From Xenopus tropicalis (Eukaryota > Chordata > Amphibia > Anura > Pipidae), in assembly GCF_000004195.4 (NCBI RefSeq), contig NC_030677.2, positions 65,930,222 to 65,994,221 of the forward strand: 64,000 bases of DNA, given 5' to 3'. The position numbers were made by a program, and so were the translations under genes. This document shows positions 43,800 through 55,040 of the stretch, piece by piece; the stretch's first letter is position 1; each line of letters starts with the position of its first letter. The notes beneath the pieces are model-generated. The model was not told where the DNA came from, searched no databases, and worked only from the letters and a program-made list of their open reading frames with translations.

Positions 43800-44586
43800 A
43801 GCGCTTAGGTTGCCTTTAAAAGTAATTTTTACAAAAGATAAGGTGTTAGTACCACACTTTGGCCAAAATATGTAAGCTCACGTGCCATGTCAAGGCCCCT
43901 CATTTTACGTGAGTCCTACACTGCCGATTAACAATACAAATCTGTAGTGCAAATAAAATCAAATCCCCCAGTGGACAATGTGACTGAGAAGTAAGACCCT
44001 ATTGCATCTACCCTTTACCTGAGGGGGTGATACAATTAAATTCAAGTCCCCCAGTGAACAATGGTTATAAATATATTTGAAAATTATTTTAAAACAAAAT
44101 AATATGATGTATTATTCAGATTTATTTATCAACAACTATTTCATGTCACCATTCTAGTAGTCACTGATTAATATCTGCAGGTTGTAGGGGTGCTAGGTTA
44201 CCTATGGAATAAGTTGACTACCCAATAAAAGATCATACTAACTGTCTCATTTTATGTATAACCTGCTCTGTCGAATACTGTATATAGTGTTTTCAGAAGT
44301 GTACCAGGCAGAAAAAGCAGCCCCTGGGTAATCCGGAAATATAGAACACAATGGGGGCTTATCTGGTGCATAACTTCAACATATTTTTCCAAAACAGATC
44401 AGGTTCACAAAGATTTGTTGCTTTTGGGCTTAGTAATGTCTAATTATATACCTACATTTGAAAACAGAAGCTTATGTTTTAAATTATCATAAAAACAAAA
44501 ACAAAAAAATAATATTCAGATCATGGAATTAAGAAATTATCTAAATAAAATCAGCCAATCAGATTACTCTTCCCTAGCCTTCCTTA
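43800..44586. other. Intergenic, unassigned
   Basis: Contains a diverged direct repeat (CAAATCCCCCAGTGGACAATG at about 43960 and CAAGTCCCCCAGTGAACAATG at about 44043). No gene. Confidence 0.45.
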
Positions 44587-44955
44587 CATAGTTACATAGT
44601 TACATAGGGTTGAAAAAAGACCAGTGTCCATCAAGTTCAACCCATCCAAGTAAACCCAGCACACTTAACCCACACCTACCAATCTATACACTCACATACA
44701 TACACTATATATACAACCACTAGTACTAACTGTAGATATTAGTATCACAATAGCCTTGGATATTCTGATTGATCAAGAACTCATCCAGGCCCCTCTTAAA
44801 GGCATTAACAGAATCTGCCATTACCACATCACTAGGAAGGGCATTCCATAACCTCACTGCCCTCACCGTGAAAAACCACCTACGCTGCTTCAAATGGAAG
44901 CTCCTTTCCTCTAATCTAAAGGGGTGACCTCTGGTGCGCTGATTGTTTTTATCTG
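44587..44955 (-). mobile_element. CR1 LINE 3' end, reverse orientation
   Basis: TACATAGTTACATAGTTACA at the left is the CR1 tail; then GGTTGAAAAAAGACC and GTCCATCAAGTTCAACC. The complement of 44795-44930 encodes the LINE ORF2 C-terminus (the RLWNALP region), as at 8122-8310. 5'-truncated and dead. Confidence 0.88.
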
Positions 44956-45084
44956 TCCAACCTGTCCCAACATAATGTCAGTTTTTTTTATGGAGTTATG
45001 GCAAAATCTGGCACATACAAAAAAAACTCCATAAATATATGGAATTTAAAGCTATAGGTAAATTTACTTCAAAATTTAGCAGCT

Positions 45085-45480
45085 TAAAGGAGAAAGAAAG
45101 GTAAAAACTAAGTAAGCTTTTTCAGAAAGGTCTATGTAAATACAGCCATAAGCACTCAAAGAAACGCTGCACTAAGTCCTCTATAAAAAGAAACACAGGA
45201 TTTCTTGTTTCTTTTTTTGTAAACATGTTCTTAGGGTATCTGAATTCCTCTCTCAGAAAAATCCTTAATTCCCTGGGCCAGAGTCTGCACAGTTCTCTCC
45301 CCCCTCCCACAAGAATGCTAAGAACTCCCTCTCCCCTCCCTTAGGAATGTATGATCTGAGCTATAACGCTAGAGCTGCAGTAAGAAGCTACTTAAAATGG
45401 CAGCTGCTATCTTAGGCAAACCAAGAAAGCTTCTAGAGCTGTTTACTTTGGTATGGTAATGCTTTCTGCAGAATAAATAT
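45085..45480. mobile_element. T2-like MITE, right end lost
   Basis: Starts CTTAAAGGAGAAAGAAAGG and shares AAACTAAGTAAGCTT, GAAACACAGGATTTCTTG and CTTTCTGCAGAATAAATAT with 54560-55040 and terminal sequence with 7175-7658. The right TTAA end is absent. Confidence 0.65.
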
Positions 45481-45644
45481 ATTGTTCTTCCTGTTTGATC
45501 GTCAGTGCATCTACGGGTACCTTAGCTGGCTATAAGTAAAGACTGTATTTTATCCTATTAGACTCACTGGAGCAAACAATGGTCTGTTATGACTGTCTGT
45601 CAGACAATGACTTTTCACTAGGAATATATGGAGTTGTGGAGTTG

Positions 45645-45953
45645 GCCATATACTATAAGATCCACTCATTTAATGATGCCACTAAATCTTTTCCCCAATA
45701 TGCCCAGCTAGGGTGAGCTATATTTGGCAAACTCAATTGTTTCACTGTAGGGCAAAATGATCAGATACAATGACAGGAGTAAGAGCCATTGGACCAAGAA
45801 CTGCATCGGTGAGCCGATGCGGTCCTCAATATAAAATGAAAATAAAACCTGCCTGATCGACATCTGGCTGATTTTTGGCCAGATATTGCTCAGTTAGGCC
45901 CATTATAGGGCCCCATACATATACTTAAACCTGCCCATGTATGGGCACCTTAA
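45645..45953. mobile_element. TTAA MITE, 'GGCCATACACG' family, diverged
   Basis: The right end CCCATGTATGGGCACCTTAA fits the family. The left end TTGGCCATATACTATAAG is weaker and lacks TTAA. GTGAGCCGATGCGGTCC inside. Confidence 0.45.
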
Positions 45954-45959
45954 AGGTGT

Positions 45960-46440
45960 ATTCTAAGACAATCAATCTGCAGTTGGTTTTAAGTTTTTTA
46001 TTATTTGTGTTTTTTTAATTATTTGGCTTTTTATGTAGCAGCTCTCCAGTTTGAAATTTCAGCAGCTACAGTATGTGGTTACTAGGGCCCAAATTATTCT
46101 GGCAACCAGCAGACATTGATTGAATGAGAGCCTGGAATATAAAAAGGAGAGGCCTAAATAGAAATATTTGAAATGAAAAGTAACATAACAAATAAAATGG
46201 TAGCCTTAAGGTCCCCATATACGTTGAGATTCGCACGTTTGGCGAGATCCCCTACACGGGCCGATATCGGGACCGATATCGGCAGCTATAATCAGCCCGT
46301 GTATGGGGAACTTAACAGAGCAATAGTTTTTTTGTTTGCCGGGTTCAGTGACCCCCATTTGAAAGCTGGAAAGAGGCAGAAGAAGAAGGCAAATGATTCA
46401 GAAACTAATAAAAAAGATTAAATGAAGACCAATTGAGAAG
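45960..46440. repeat. Frog dispersed repeat, host of a small TTAA MITE
   Basis: TTTTTTAATTATTTGGCTTTT, GCAGCTCTCCAGTTTG and GTTCAGTGACCCCCATTTG are blocks of a common frog repeat. The part before 46206 matches 51245-51490. It is split by the MITE at 46206-46315. Confidence 0.6.
46206..46315. mobile_element. TTAA MITE, 'GGCCATACACG' family, 110 bp
   Basis: TTAAGGTCCCCATATACG and CGTGTATGGGGAACTTAA are its ends. GCCGATATCGG twice inside. Nested in the repeat above. Confidence 0.8.
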
Positions 46441-46541
46441 ATGCTTACAGGCTACTGGTCAGAATAAAAAGCACAGTACTAATCAAAGGTGGAGCATGTA
46501 GTGAAATTGAATAGAGAATTATAGAGAAAATGATACATTTA

Positions 46542-46819
46542 GGGTTATGACACACAGGGAGTGATCATTAGTTGACCATGATAAATCTCCTCTACTAATT
46601 TTCTGCAAATTCTTTTCCACCAGCAATAATATAAATTGCCTGTAGGAAAACATACATGGCACTAAGTTGTCCAAAGTTTCCTCATGAGGCAGCTTTGGAA
46701 AAACTAAGTATGTAGTATGTTCTCAAACCTGCAATTTGCTGGCAGGAAAGCATTTGCAGTCGCCCACCCCATAAATCCCCTCTTTCATGGGCTACTAATC
46801 TCATCATGTGTCATTGCCC
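46542..46819. mobile_element. PIF/Harbinger-like MITE with TTA duplication
   Basis: GGGTTATGACACACAGGG and CATGTGTCATTGCCC are the ends. TTA at 46539-46541 and 46820-46822. 278 bp, non-coding. Confidence 0.7.
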
Positions 46820-47212
46820 TTAGCACATGGGCCATTTTATCTGCACTGCAATCTGGCAAAAGGTAGCTGCAGGCAAAAGCCCTGTCAATCTGTTTCCAGA
46901 AGCCCTGTTTATCTGTTATTACTGTATTGGATGCACACAGAGTGGTAAGTTCAAGTTCAGCACCCATTTTTTTTGCTTATCAAAAATGTTTTTACTCAAT
47001 TTCATAGGGAAACAATGATCAACAATTATAGCAAATACCTGAAAAATTAACATTTCTTCTCTGGCAGAAAAATAGGGAGAAAAAAAACAATATTGTTCTC
47101 TTTCAAGAAAATTAAGTCAAGAATATTTTTATGTTAGTAAATCTGTTCCTCACAATTTTTAATGGTATCCCCCCTCACAAGTTAAAACAGCTGCACACAG
47201 AAAACTCATAAC

Positions 47213-47733
47213 ATACCGTATAAGCCGATCTGAATATAAGCCGAGGTACCTAATTTTACCTAAGAAAACTGGAAAAACTTATTGACTTGAGTATAAGCCT
47301 AGGGTGGGAAATGCAGCAGCTACTGCTACGTTTTAATAATCAAAATAAATACCAATAAAATTACATTAATTGAGGCATCAGTGGGGTATATGTTTTTCAA
47401 TATTTATTTCAAAGAAAAACAGTAAACTAGCTCTGTAAGTGGAGAAGAGGGTCAACAAAAACAATATGAGTACTACCCCACGCTTATAGCACATTGGCAA
47501 CCTGGCAGCAGACCCAGTCCCGGAGGGATGTAAGGGGAAATAAGTATTGCTGGTGGGAGCCTAGGCCAGGGCACTGGAGGGTCTGGTTGCGGTTGGCCTA
47601 ATTTGCACACAAAGGAGAGAGGGTGCTAGCCCAGAGGGATCCATGGCACCTGACTCGAGAATAAGCCGAGGGTGACTTTTTCAGCACATTTTGGGTGCTG
47701 AAAAACTAGGCTTATACTCGAGTATATACAGTA
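47213..47733. mobile_element. Mariner-like MITE with TATAAGCCGAG motifs
   Basis: The left end has ATACCGTATAAGCCG then GAATATAAGCCGAGG. The right end has CTTATACTCGAGTATATAC. The motif repeats on both sides in inverted orientation. Non-coding; class from terminal style and TA flanks. Confidence 0.55.
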
Positions 47734-47739
47734 TATCAT

Positions 47740-49980
47740 ATTAGTTGATCATCACTAAGGAGTTAACAATAAAGTATGGCTGTCTAAAAGGAATTCTCAC
47801 ATCCATGTTACTTCTTTTAAACTTGATCTTAAATGCATTGGTGCTTTTTGCATCCTCATGTTTGATCTTGCAGGTCATCTCCAGGCATATCTCTTTTTAA
47901 ACCAGTAGCATCCAATCAATTCCATTGTAACCAATAGACTTCAGCTCCTGTTGTGGTGGATGGTCAACAAGAATTTCAGGTAGAAAAATATTCATTGGCG
48001 AGGGCTTTAGCCCTGAGGATCTCTCTAGGGTCAAGCGCTGTCATGCTCAAGCCCACTAACTGATAAAACCCTACAAATAATTACTTGTAAAACCTGGCTG
48101 TAACAGTTCTAAGGACAGTAATGGGGGCAGAGGTACAAAAATGGCTGGCTTACATGGGCTGTGGGTGCCAGAATCATACTAATTGTAGGTTTTACTTAAA
48201 GTTCCTTGGTGCACTTGATTGGTTCTGTCTTGCTATTTTCACCTTCTGTTTAAAACTTGATGATAGCCGCTACCTGCACTGACTCACTGCTTGAAATTGG
48301 GTCTTTTTTGTCCCCTTTAATACCTTGCTCATCTAACAGTACTTTTTATTGCAGTCTGAGGTTTCCTTTTCATCTGAAGCTGAGATTAGAGTAGTATTTC
48401 CTAGTATGGGAACCTTCTGAATAACAGTGAATAGCAATTTTTTATTTTAACTAATAGAAAAACATGTTTGCTGACAGTATTAGCCAAGAAAGCTTGCGTA
48501 AAAAATGAGACATAGTAAATATACCAAATAAAACACTTGTTCATAAGAAACCCTCTGAAATAATACCGGAAACTTATTTTCTCTCAAATGTTATGGAGTT
48601 ATTTCCTAAATGACCAGTTGTTTTTTCTAGAGAACAGTTTCTTATTAAAGTGACTAAACAGTCAGCTCTTTCACTGCACAAAACGTTATTCATTTCAAAG
48701 TAGCTGTATCCCTTCTTATTTAAAGTGAGTGCCTTTCATTGCCGAGCAATGCTTCATTTAAAAGGTACAGTATACTAATCAATTTCATTATTTGCAGTAT
48801 CATATCTTCACCAGCTAGTGGTTGCATTTTTCATAGGGCTGCATTAAAAAGACAAACAAATTTAACCTCCAGATAAGACACTGAGGTTTGAAATCAAATA
48901 ACTTTTGAACAAAGTATTATCAATGAATGATTGTATATTACATCCAGTTGGATAACTTGTTTTAAAGTGACACTAACATGTTCTACCTTTTAGCAGAAAT
49001 GTTTAGTTTGACTTTAACTAACTTATTAAAAGTGTTCATACATTCTAAAACTATACCCTTTCCTTCACTCTAGCCCCTTCCTTATTTACACCCCCTGTGG
49101 CTTTTTTCTGTGCCTTGCTCAGATTTGGGCACAAGGCTATGACCTGATACGCTCTACCACCAATGTAAACAATATCTGAAGTTAATGTGATCTTCCCCTA
49201 CCCTAACCTGACATGTCAGCTTCAGCAGCAATAGAAGAAGTAATTGTCTGACACAGGCAAGTAATGGAGGGTTGGTGTGGAGGGGGGGCAAAAATAAATA
49301 GCAATAGGAAGGTTTTTAAAGTGATACTGATACAGATTCCTCTTAAATTCTGGAACCTTAGTATTATTTTAATCAGCTACAAGAACTATATGTGTTTCAT
49401 GAGAAAAATGTAGAGTGATATTGTTATCTCTACTACTGCTAGGAGCCATAATTATTCATTTATATTGGTAACTTACAATAATATTCACAAGTCCTGTAAA
49501 ATAAATTCAAAGTAATCAATATCCAGAACTGAAATTAGATGTAAAATGTGGCATCAATATACACTACATACACTATATATACTACACGCCATAGTAATTG
49601 GTTGGTTGTGCAATTTAATTAATCAGATAAGTTCAGCGGTCATTGGTTAATTTCTCCCTTGCATTTGCTCCTGTATTGTGTGCATCTCCCACATAAGTAA
49701 ACAGATTTAACATATTACAAATCTTTTACTTTGCATTTACTTACTAGAATTTTTATACAAACATATGCTACTCTTTCTGTATACATGGCACCAATTCTCC
49801 ATCCACATACATAAACCCTACCCTACATATATAATCCCTACCTTGTGACTATATCCCAACAACCACACAGTCACCCAGACAATCACTGATATATCATCCT
49901 TCAAAACAGGAAGGACTGATCTTGTTTCTCCCCATCCTTGTGCTCTCAACCACCTCCTGCCTTGGCTATGACTAAATAAA
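47740..49980. other. Intergenic, mostly unassigned
   Basis: No gene. T2-like words such as TTAAAGTGACACTAACATG (about 48963) and TTAAAGTGATACTGATAC (about 49317) suggest old TTAA MITE ends without partners. Confidence 0.45.
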
Positions 49981-49990
49981 CTCCTTATAG

Positions 49991-51206
49991 CAGGGCTGTC
50001 CAACTGGCGGCCCGCGATCCCCCTCTGTGTGGCCCCCCACCTGTCTGGTTGCTTTGATGGTTTACCTTTGTGGAAGCTTTAAATGATATCAGTACTGAGA
50101 TTAAATGGCCCCCTGCATGGTTCACACCTCATATTTAGACTGTAATCCCCCTGTATTGTTTAAATATGTAATCTCCTGTACTGTTCACACCTTTTAATCC
50201 CTGCATTGTTCACCCCCTGCAGTGTTCACACCTCAGGCTCAGGCTCTAATCACCCACATTGTTCCCCTGTTCACACCTCAGACAGACTGTGAAGCAGTGC
50301 CAGCATTGTGTCAGTGTATGCTGTCTGTATGTGCCATACACAGAGGCAGCATAGGGCAGAGAGAGTATGGCACACATAGGCAGGGTAGGGCAGGCAGAGT
50401 ATGGCACACACAGGCAGCATAGGGCAGGCAGCGTATGGCACACACAGGCAGGGTAGGGCAGGCAGGGTATGGCACAAATAGGCAAGGTAGGGCAGGCAGA
50501 GTATGACACACACAGGCAGGGTAGGGCAGGCAGAGTATGGCACACACAGGCAGGGTAGGGCAGGCAGAGTATGGCACACACAGGCAGGGTAGGGCAGGCA
50601 GAGTATGTGCCATACTCTGCCTCCTCTATGCTGCCTGTGTGTCCCATACTCTGCCTGCCCTATGTTGCCTGTGTGTGCCATACTCTACCTGCCCTACCCT
50701 GCCTGTGTGTGCCATACTCTGCCTGCCCTACCCTGCCTGTGTGTGCCATACTCTGCCTGCCCTACCCTGCCTGTGTGTGCCATACTCTGCCTGCCCTATG
50801 CTGCCTGTGGGAGGTGAAACTGGCAGGGGTTTGTTCTGGGAGTTTGTTAGCATTTGCAAATAGTCATTATATGGTCCCTAAGGTGTGTAATTATGTGCTG
50901 GGGGTTGCTGTGCTATCCACAGGGGAAGAGGAGGCATAGGGACTTAAGGTTGTGTCTTAATATGACATAATATAATTCTTTCACATATGAATGGTGATAT
51001 CCCTACAGTGAGCTCCAACCATTTGGGGTTTTGCTGCGCCACTGATGTGGGTATTGTCTTAAAAGCTCTTGTGATAACATGGGTGTTGTTTTAAGTGGGT
51101 GTGGTTTAAAAAGGGGGAGTGGTCAAACTGGCTTCCATTATCGGCCCTCTACCGCGTTGGCCAGAAAACTTCCGGCCCTCGGTACCATAGAAGTTGGACA
51201 GCGCTG
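49991..51206. mobile_element. hAT-type element with inverted 34-bp minisatellites (copy 2)
   Basis: Starts CAGGGCTGTCCAACTGGCGG and ends GAAGTTGGACAGCGCTG, with a perfect 8-bp duplication CCTTATAG (49983-49990 and 51207-51214). About seven 34-bp units in one direction (about 50340-50607) face about six in the other (50608-50810), forming a palindrome centred near 50607. All three forward frames stay open through the array because 34 is not a multiple of three; these are not proteins. Confidence 0.93.
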
Positions 51207-51244
51207 CCTTATAGTATGTGCTAAAATGTCCTCAACTATAATGT

Positions 51245-51490
51245 CCTCAACTATAAAAATATCTGCAATTTAAATTTTTGGTTTTTTAATTATTTAGTTT
51301 AGTTCAGCTTTCCAGTTTGGAATTTGAGCAGCTACAGTATCAGTACAGTACAGTATCTAATGTCCATTTTACTCACAGGTTTTGCCAGGGACAGTGAAAG
51401 TTGTTAAAAAGACAGAAAAGTAAGGTAAATTTCAAAGACTGTAAAAATGAATACCAGTTGAAAAGTATAACATACTAGAAGTTTATGTAA
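51245..51490. repeat. Frog dispersed repeat (as 45960-46440)
   Basis: ATTATTTAGTTTAGTTCAGC, TTTCCAGTTTGGAATTTGAG and GAATACCAGTTGAAAAGT align by eye with the repeat at 45960-46440. Confidence 0.5.
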
Positions 51491-51985
51491 TGGTAAACTA
51501 ACCAGAAACAGCTTAGTAAGGGGGTTTGTGAGCTAAACTTCAATTTGACACATTTTATTTGTTGATAGCAGCAGCAATCTGGTGTACTATTTGATAACAG
51601 TTGAGTGGAAAAGTGTTTGGAGGTGAGCTAACCCCTTGCCATCTGCATGCTTATTTGTTTTATATTATGGCACTGCCTGCTTGCCATGCCAAAAACTCTA
51701 GTTCACTGTTGTGCTTTTTCTAACATGGTGTATCAGAGAGGCAGAAGGAGGTTCCTGTGCCTTCCAATGAAGACTTGCTGAACAAAGTTTCTTTTTTTAT
51801 CATTGTTTATTTTTTGTGATGTTTTCTTCTTTTATTTAAATAGCTAGCTTTTGGCTAAAGAGAAACTAAATTTCAGTTCACACGTTGACTGCAAGATTAA
51901 TGGCACATGGGACACTCTTGGGCACTTGGCATGGCATGCTTATATATCATCTCCCCCACCCCCCACTGCCTCAGTTTTACTTACA

Positions 51986-52308
51986 TTAAGGTGGCAACAC
52001 ACTTGGCGATTTGCCATCTTTCGTGTAACCATCAGTGGCACGAAAGATCGTTAAATCCGCCACTAACCTTCAGGGCTGAAACGGCAGATAAGAAGGTAGA
52101 AATTCCGATTCAGCCCCGACGGCAGATTTTGCTCAGGCGCCTTCTATGGTGCCCGATCAAAATCTTTTAACCTGGCCGATCGGCGAGTCGACCGATATCA
52201 GCAGCCTCCTGCGATATCAGTCGATTCGCCGACTTGCCATACACGCACCGAATATCGTACAAAACAAGGTTTCGTACAATATTATCGGTGCGTGTATGGC
52301 CAGCTTAA
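51986..52308. mobile_element. TTAA MITE, 'GGCCATACACG' family (copy 2)
   Basis: TTAAGGTGGCAACACACTTGG at the left and CGTGTATGGCCAGCTTAA at the right. Interior nearly the same as 37981-38312. Confidence 0.85.
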
Positions 52309-52790
52309 GAATCACATGCAAGCACCTGTGCGGGTACTTATCAGACAATTCCAGTAAAAGTCAGTGCTGGTGCTTTGTAGCCTTGATTCTGGGCTAATTA
52401 GAAACACATTGGGGTCATTTATAAAACCTGGGCAAGTATCTGATATCCGCCGAAGCCCATTTTATAAAATGAGAATTAAGGGTTATTATTAGGGTTAGGA
52501 TGCACCTATGTAAATAATTTGCTAGTTTCATTTATAACATCCCCTGAATATTAGGTAAGATAATTGTTGTGCAAATTTAATGTATAATACCACCACCCCC
52601 CCCCCCAAAAAAATAGGATAAACTTAATACAAATTTCATGTATTCATGTAATAGCTAAAAAAAACACATAGAAGGATAAATGTAATGCTAATTTCATGGG
52701 ATCATGTTGTATTTTTGGGGGGGGTGAAGCAGATAAAGCAGCAGTTTCAGAAATAAGGGGACAGAGGATTTGTTTGCTTAAAGTCAATAA

Positions 52791-52863
52791 GGCTAATGCC
52801 ACACAGGGTTCTCACCTTGCAGCGAAATGCAGGCCAAGAATCAGCCATGTGTGGCACTACCCT
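52791..52863. mobile_element. Very short MITE-like inverted repeat
   Basis: GGCTAATGCCACACAGGG and CATGTGTGGCACTACCC are inverted ends only 73 bp apart overall; similar in style to the TTA MITEs. Confidence 0.4.
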
Positions 52864-52988
52864 ATTACTACACTAACAGTTCAGAAGGAAATGTAATAAC
52901 TTACATCTGCAGGAGCAGGAGTCTGCCTCAATTATAATAAAAAATCTATCTACTCTTCCAGTACTTTGTCTGTAGTATCTTTTATGCT

Positions 52989-53300
52989 GCGGGAATTAGT
53001 TTGGCTGGAAGGAGGTTTTCGAAGTTCACTCTCTAGCCAGGAATGATAGAAGATGCCTGCAATGTGGTCTTTAGTTACACCGCCCCCAACATATATTCCC
53101 CATAGACAGGCTTCTCTCCACAGTAGGGAGCAAAGGAGCAAATCGGGTGGGTTTTTTTCCTTTTTTTTTTTTTTTAAAAGGTGTCAGAGGTTTGTGGAGG
53201 CTTAGGAATTAGTTTGGCTAAAGGGAGGTTCGAAATCACTCTCTGGCCAGGAATGATAGAAGATGCCTGCAGTAGGGAGCAAAGGAGCAAATTGGGTTTG
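52989..53300. repeat. Local direct duplication
   Basis: GGAATTAGTTTGGCT, then CCAGGAATGATAGAAGATGC and GTAGGGAGCAAAGGAGCAAAT, occurs at 52990-53148 and again, shortened by an internal deletion, at 53206-53298. Confidence 0.8.
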
Positions 53301-53311
53301 TGGAGGCTTAG

Positions 53312-53965
53312 CCAGAGTCTATTATCCCCATTATCCCCTAAAATAGGCACCATCTCTCCCTACTCTACCTGCTATCCCACAGCCACAGTCCCTTCCCAGA
53401 GGCTATTATCCCACTGCTACTATAGGCACCATATCTCCCTACTATACCTGCTATCCCACAGCCACAGTCCCTTCCCAAAGGCTATTATCCCCCCCACTGC
53501 TACTATAGGCACCATCTCTCCCTACTATACCTTCTCTCCCACAGCCACAGTCCCTTCCCAGAGGCTAGCATCCCCCCACTGCTATTATAGGCACCATCTC
53601 TCCCTACTATACCTGCTCTCCCACAGCCCCAGCCCCTTCCCAGAGGCTATTATCCCACTGCTACTATAGGCACCATATCTCCCTACTATACCTGCTATCC
53701 CACAGCCACAGTCCCTTCCCAGAGGCTATTATCCCCCCCACTGCTACTATAGGCACCATCTCTCCCTACTATACCTTCTCTCCCATAGCCACAGTCCCTT
53801 CCCAGAGGCTATTATCCCCCCACTGCTACTATAGGCACCATCTCTCCCTACTATACCTGCTATCCCACAGCCACAGTCCCTTCCCAGAGGCTATTATCCC
53901 ACTGCTACTATAGGCACCATCTCTCCCTACTATACATGCTATCCCACAGCAAAGCCCCTTCCCAG
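53312..53965 (+). repeat. 79-bp minisatellite, about eight units
   Basis: Unit landmarks are CACTGCTACTATAGGCACC, TCTCCCTACTATACC and CACAGTCCCTTCCCAGAGG, repeating every 79-84 bp (a C-run varies in length). C-rich on the plus strand. The open frame through part of it is a by-product of the repeat. Confidence 0.92.
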
Positions 53966-54364
53966 AAGATATAATTTAAGGCCAGGCCTTGATTTTGACT
54001 CTTTTTTACCTGCTCTAACTAACCAAGGGAACAGATTTATGTCAATTGATTTACATGCCAACATGCTTTACAGTTATCTATTAAACTTTGGGAACAAGAC
54101 TGCCCTCTAATGGTTAAATTAAAACACAACATAAAATCTCAGTTAATTTTTTTCTGCATTGTGTCACTGTGTAGCAAAACATGTACTGTGTAAATTATTT
54201 GTAAGATGTAAAGATGTAAAAATGCTGTCAGCTGAACATAAGCATCCAACTGCTAGCCCTCACATGTTATTGCTAGCTTTCTTTCTATTCATACAAATAA
54301 AATACAAGATATGAATTACTCTATGCTGCTACTTTTTGTATAAATCAAGAAAAAAAAAATTTGG

Positions 54365-54552
54365 GATTGTGGCCGAATCCAGTGTTTTAAGGATTCGAAT
54401 TCGGCCGAATCCACGGTCCCGGCCCAAACCGTGTCCGAACCCTAATTAGCATATGCTAATTAAATAAATCAACTAAAAGCTGAGCCTGCAGCAAATTTTA
54501 ACCCTCGGGTTCGGGATTTCGGCAGAATCCGTCAGGGTGGGTTCGGTGCATC
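54365..54552. mobile_element. MITE with palindromic octamer site
   Basis: GTGGCCGAATCCAGTG and ATTCGGCCGAATCC at the left mirror TTCGGCAGAATCCGTC at the right. The centre holds the perfect 20-bp palindrome TAATTAGCATATGCTAATTA (54443-54462), with two overlapping octamer-like ATGCTAAT sites. Confidence 0.6.
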
Positions 54553-54559
54553 CATAGTA

Positions 54560-55040
54560 AACACTAAGTAAGCTTCATCAGAAAGGTCTGTGAGTCCTCT
54601 TGAAATGTCATTGTTTTTAGTGACAATGACAATAAAGGTTATCTATCTATCAAAAGAAACACAGGATTTCTTGTCTTCTTTTGTGAACATATGTTCTTTG
54701 GTATCAGACTTCATGCTCTCAGAAAAATCCTTTAGGACACAGGTACGAGTCTTCTCGGTTTGCTCCTCTCTCCCTCTCCCTCTTCCCCTTCCTTTTCCTG
54801 CTCTACCTCCCATAAGAATTCACTCCTCCTTCTATCAGAATGTATGATCTGAGCTACAGACGCTACTGAGACTGAGCTAAAATGGCAGCTGCTATTTTAA
54901 ACAAACAGATGGAGATTCCAGGGCTGTTTAGTCAGGTATGCTAAAGCTTTCTGCAGAACAAATATAGCGTTATAGCTTGCACTAATGGGGCTAATCTATT
55001 GGCAGTAACATGCCAAAATGCCTTCCCTTCTCCTTTAAGT
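54560..55040. mobile_element. T2-like MITE with a LINE-tail insertion
   Basis: Shares AAGTAAGCTT, AGAAACACAGGATTTCTTG and TGTATGATCTGAGCTA with 45085-45480 and ends CCCTTCTCCTTTAAG. At about 54600-54650 extra sequence absent from the relative (TTAGTGACAATGACAATAAA then TATCTATCTATC) looks like a short retroposon 3' tail. Confidence 0.6.

Noticed and set aside
50246..50939. Long overlapping cysteine/leucine/proline-rich open frames on both strands (CLPYPACVCHTLPALP style)
   Set aside because: They are translations of a 34-bp minisatellite; since 34 is not a multiple of three, all frames read the same repeat. No start context or homology.
53181..53669. 162-residue open frame
   Set aside because: Its second half is the 79-bp minisatellite and its first half crosses a duplicated non-coding block; no domain.
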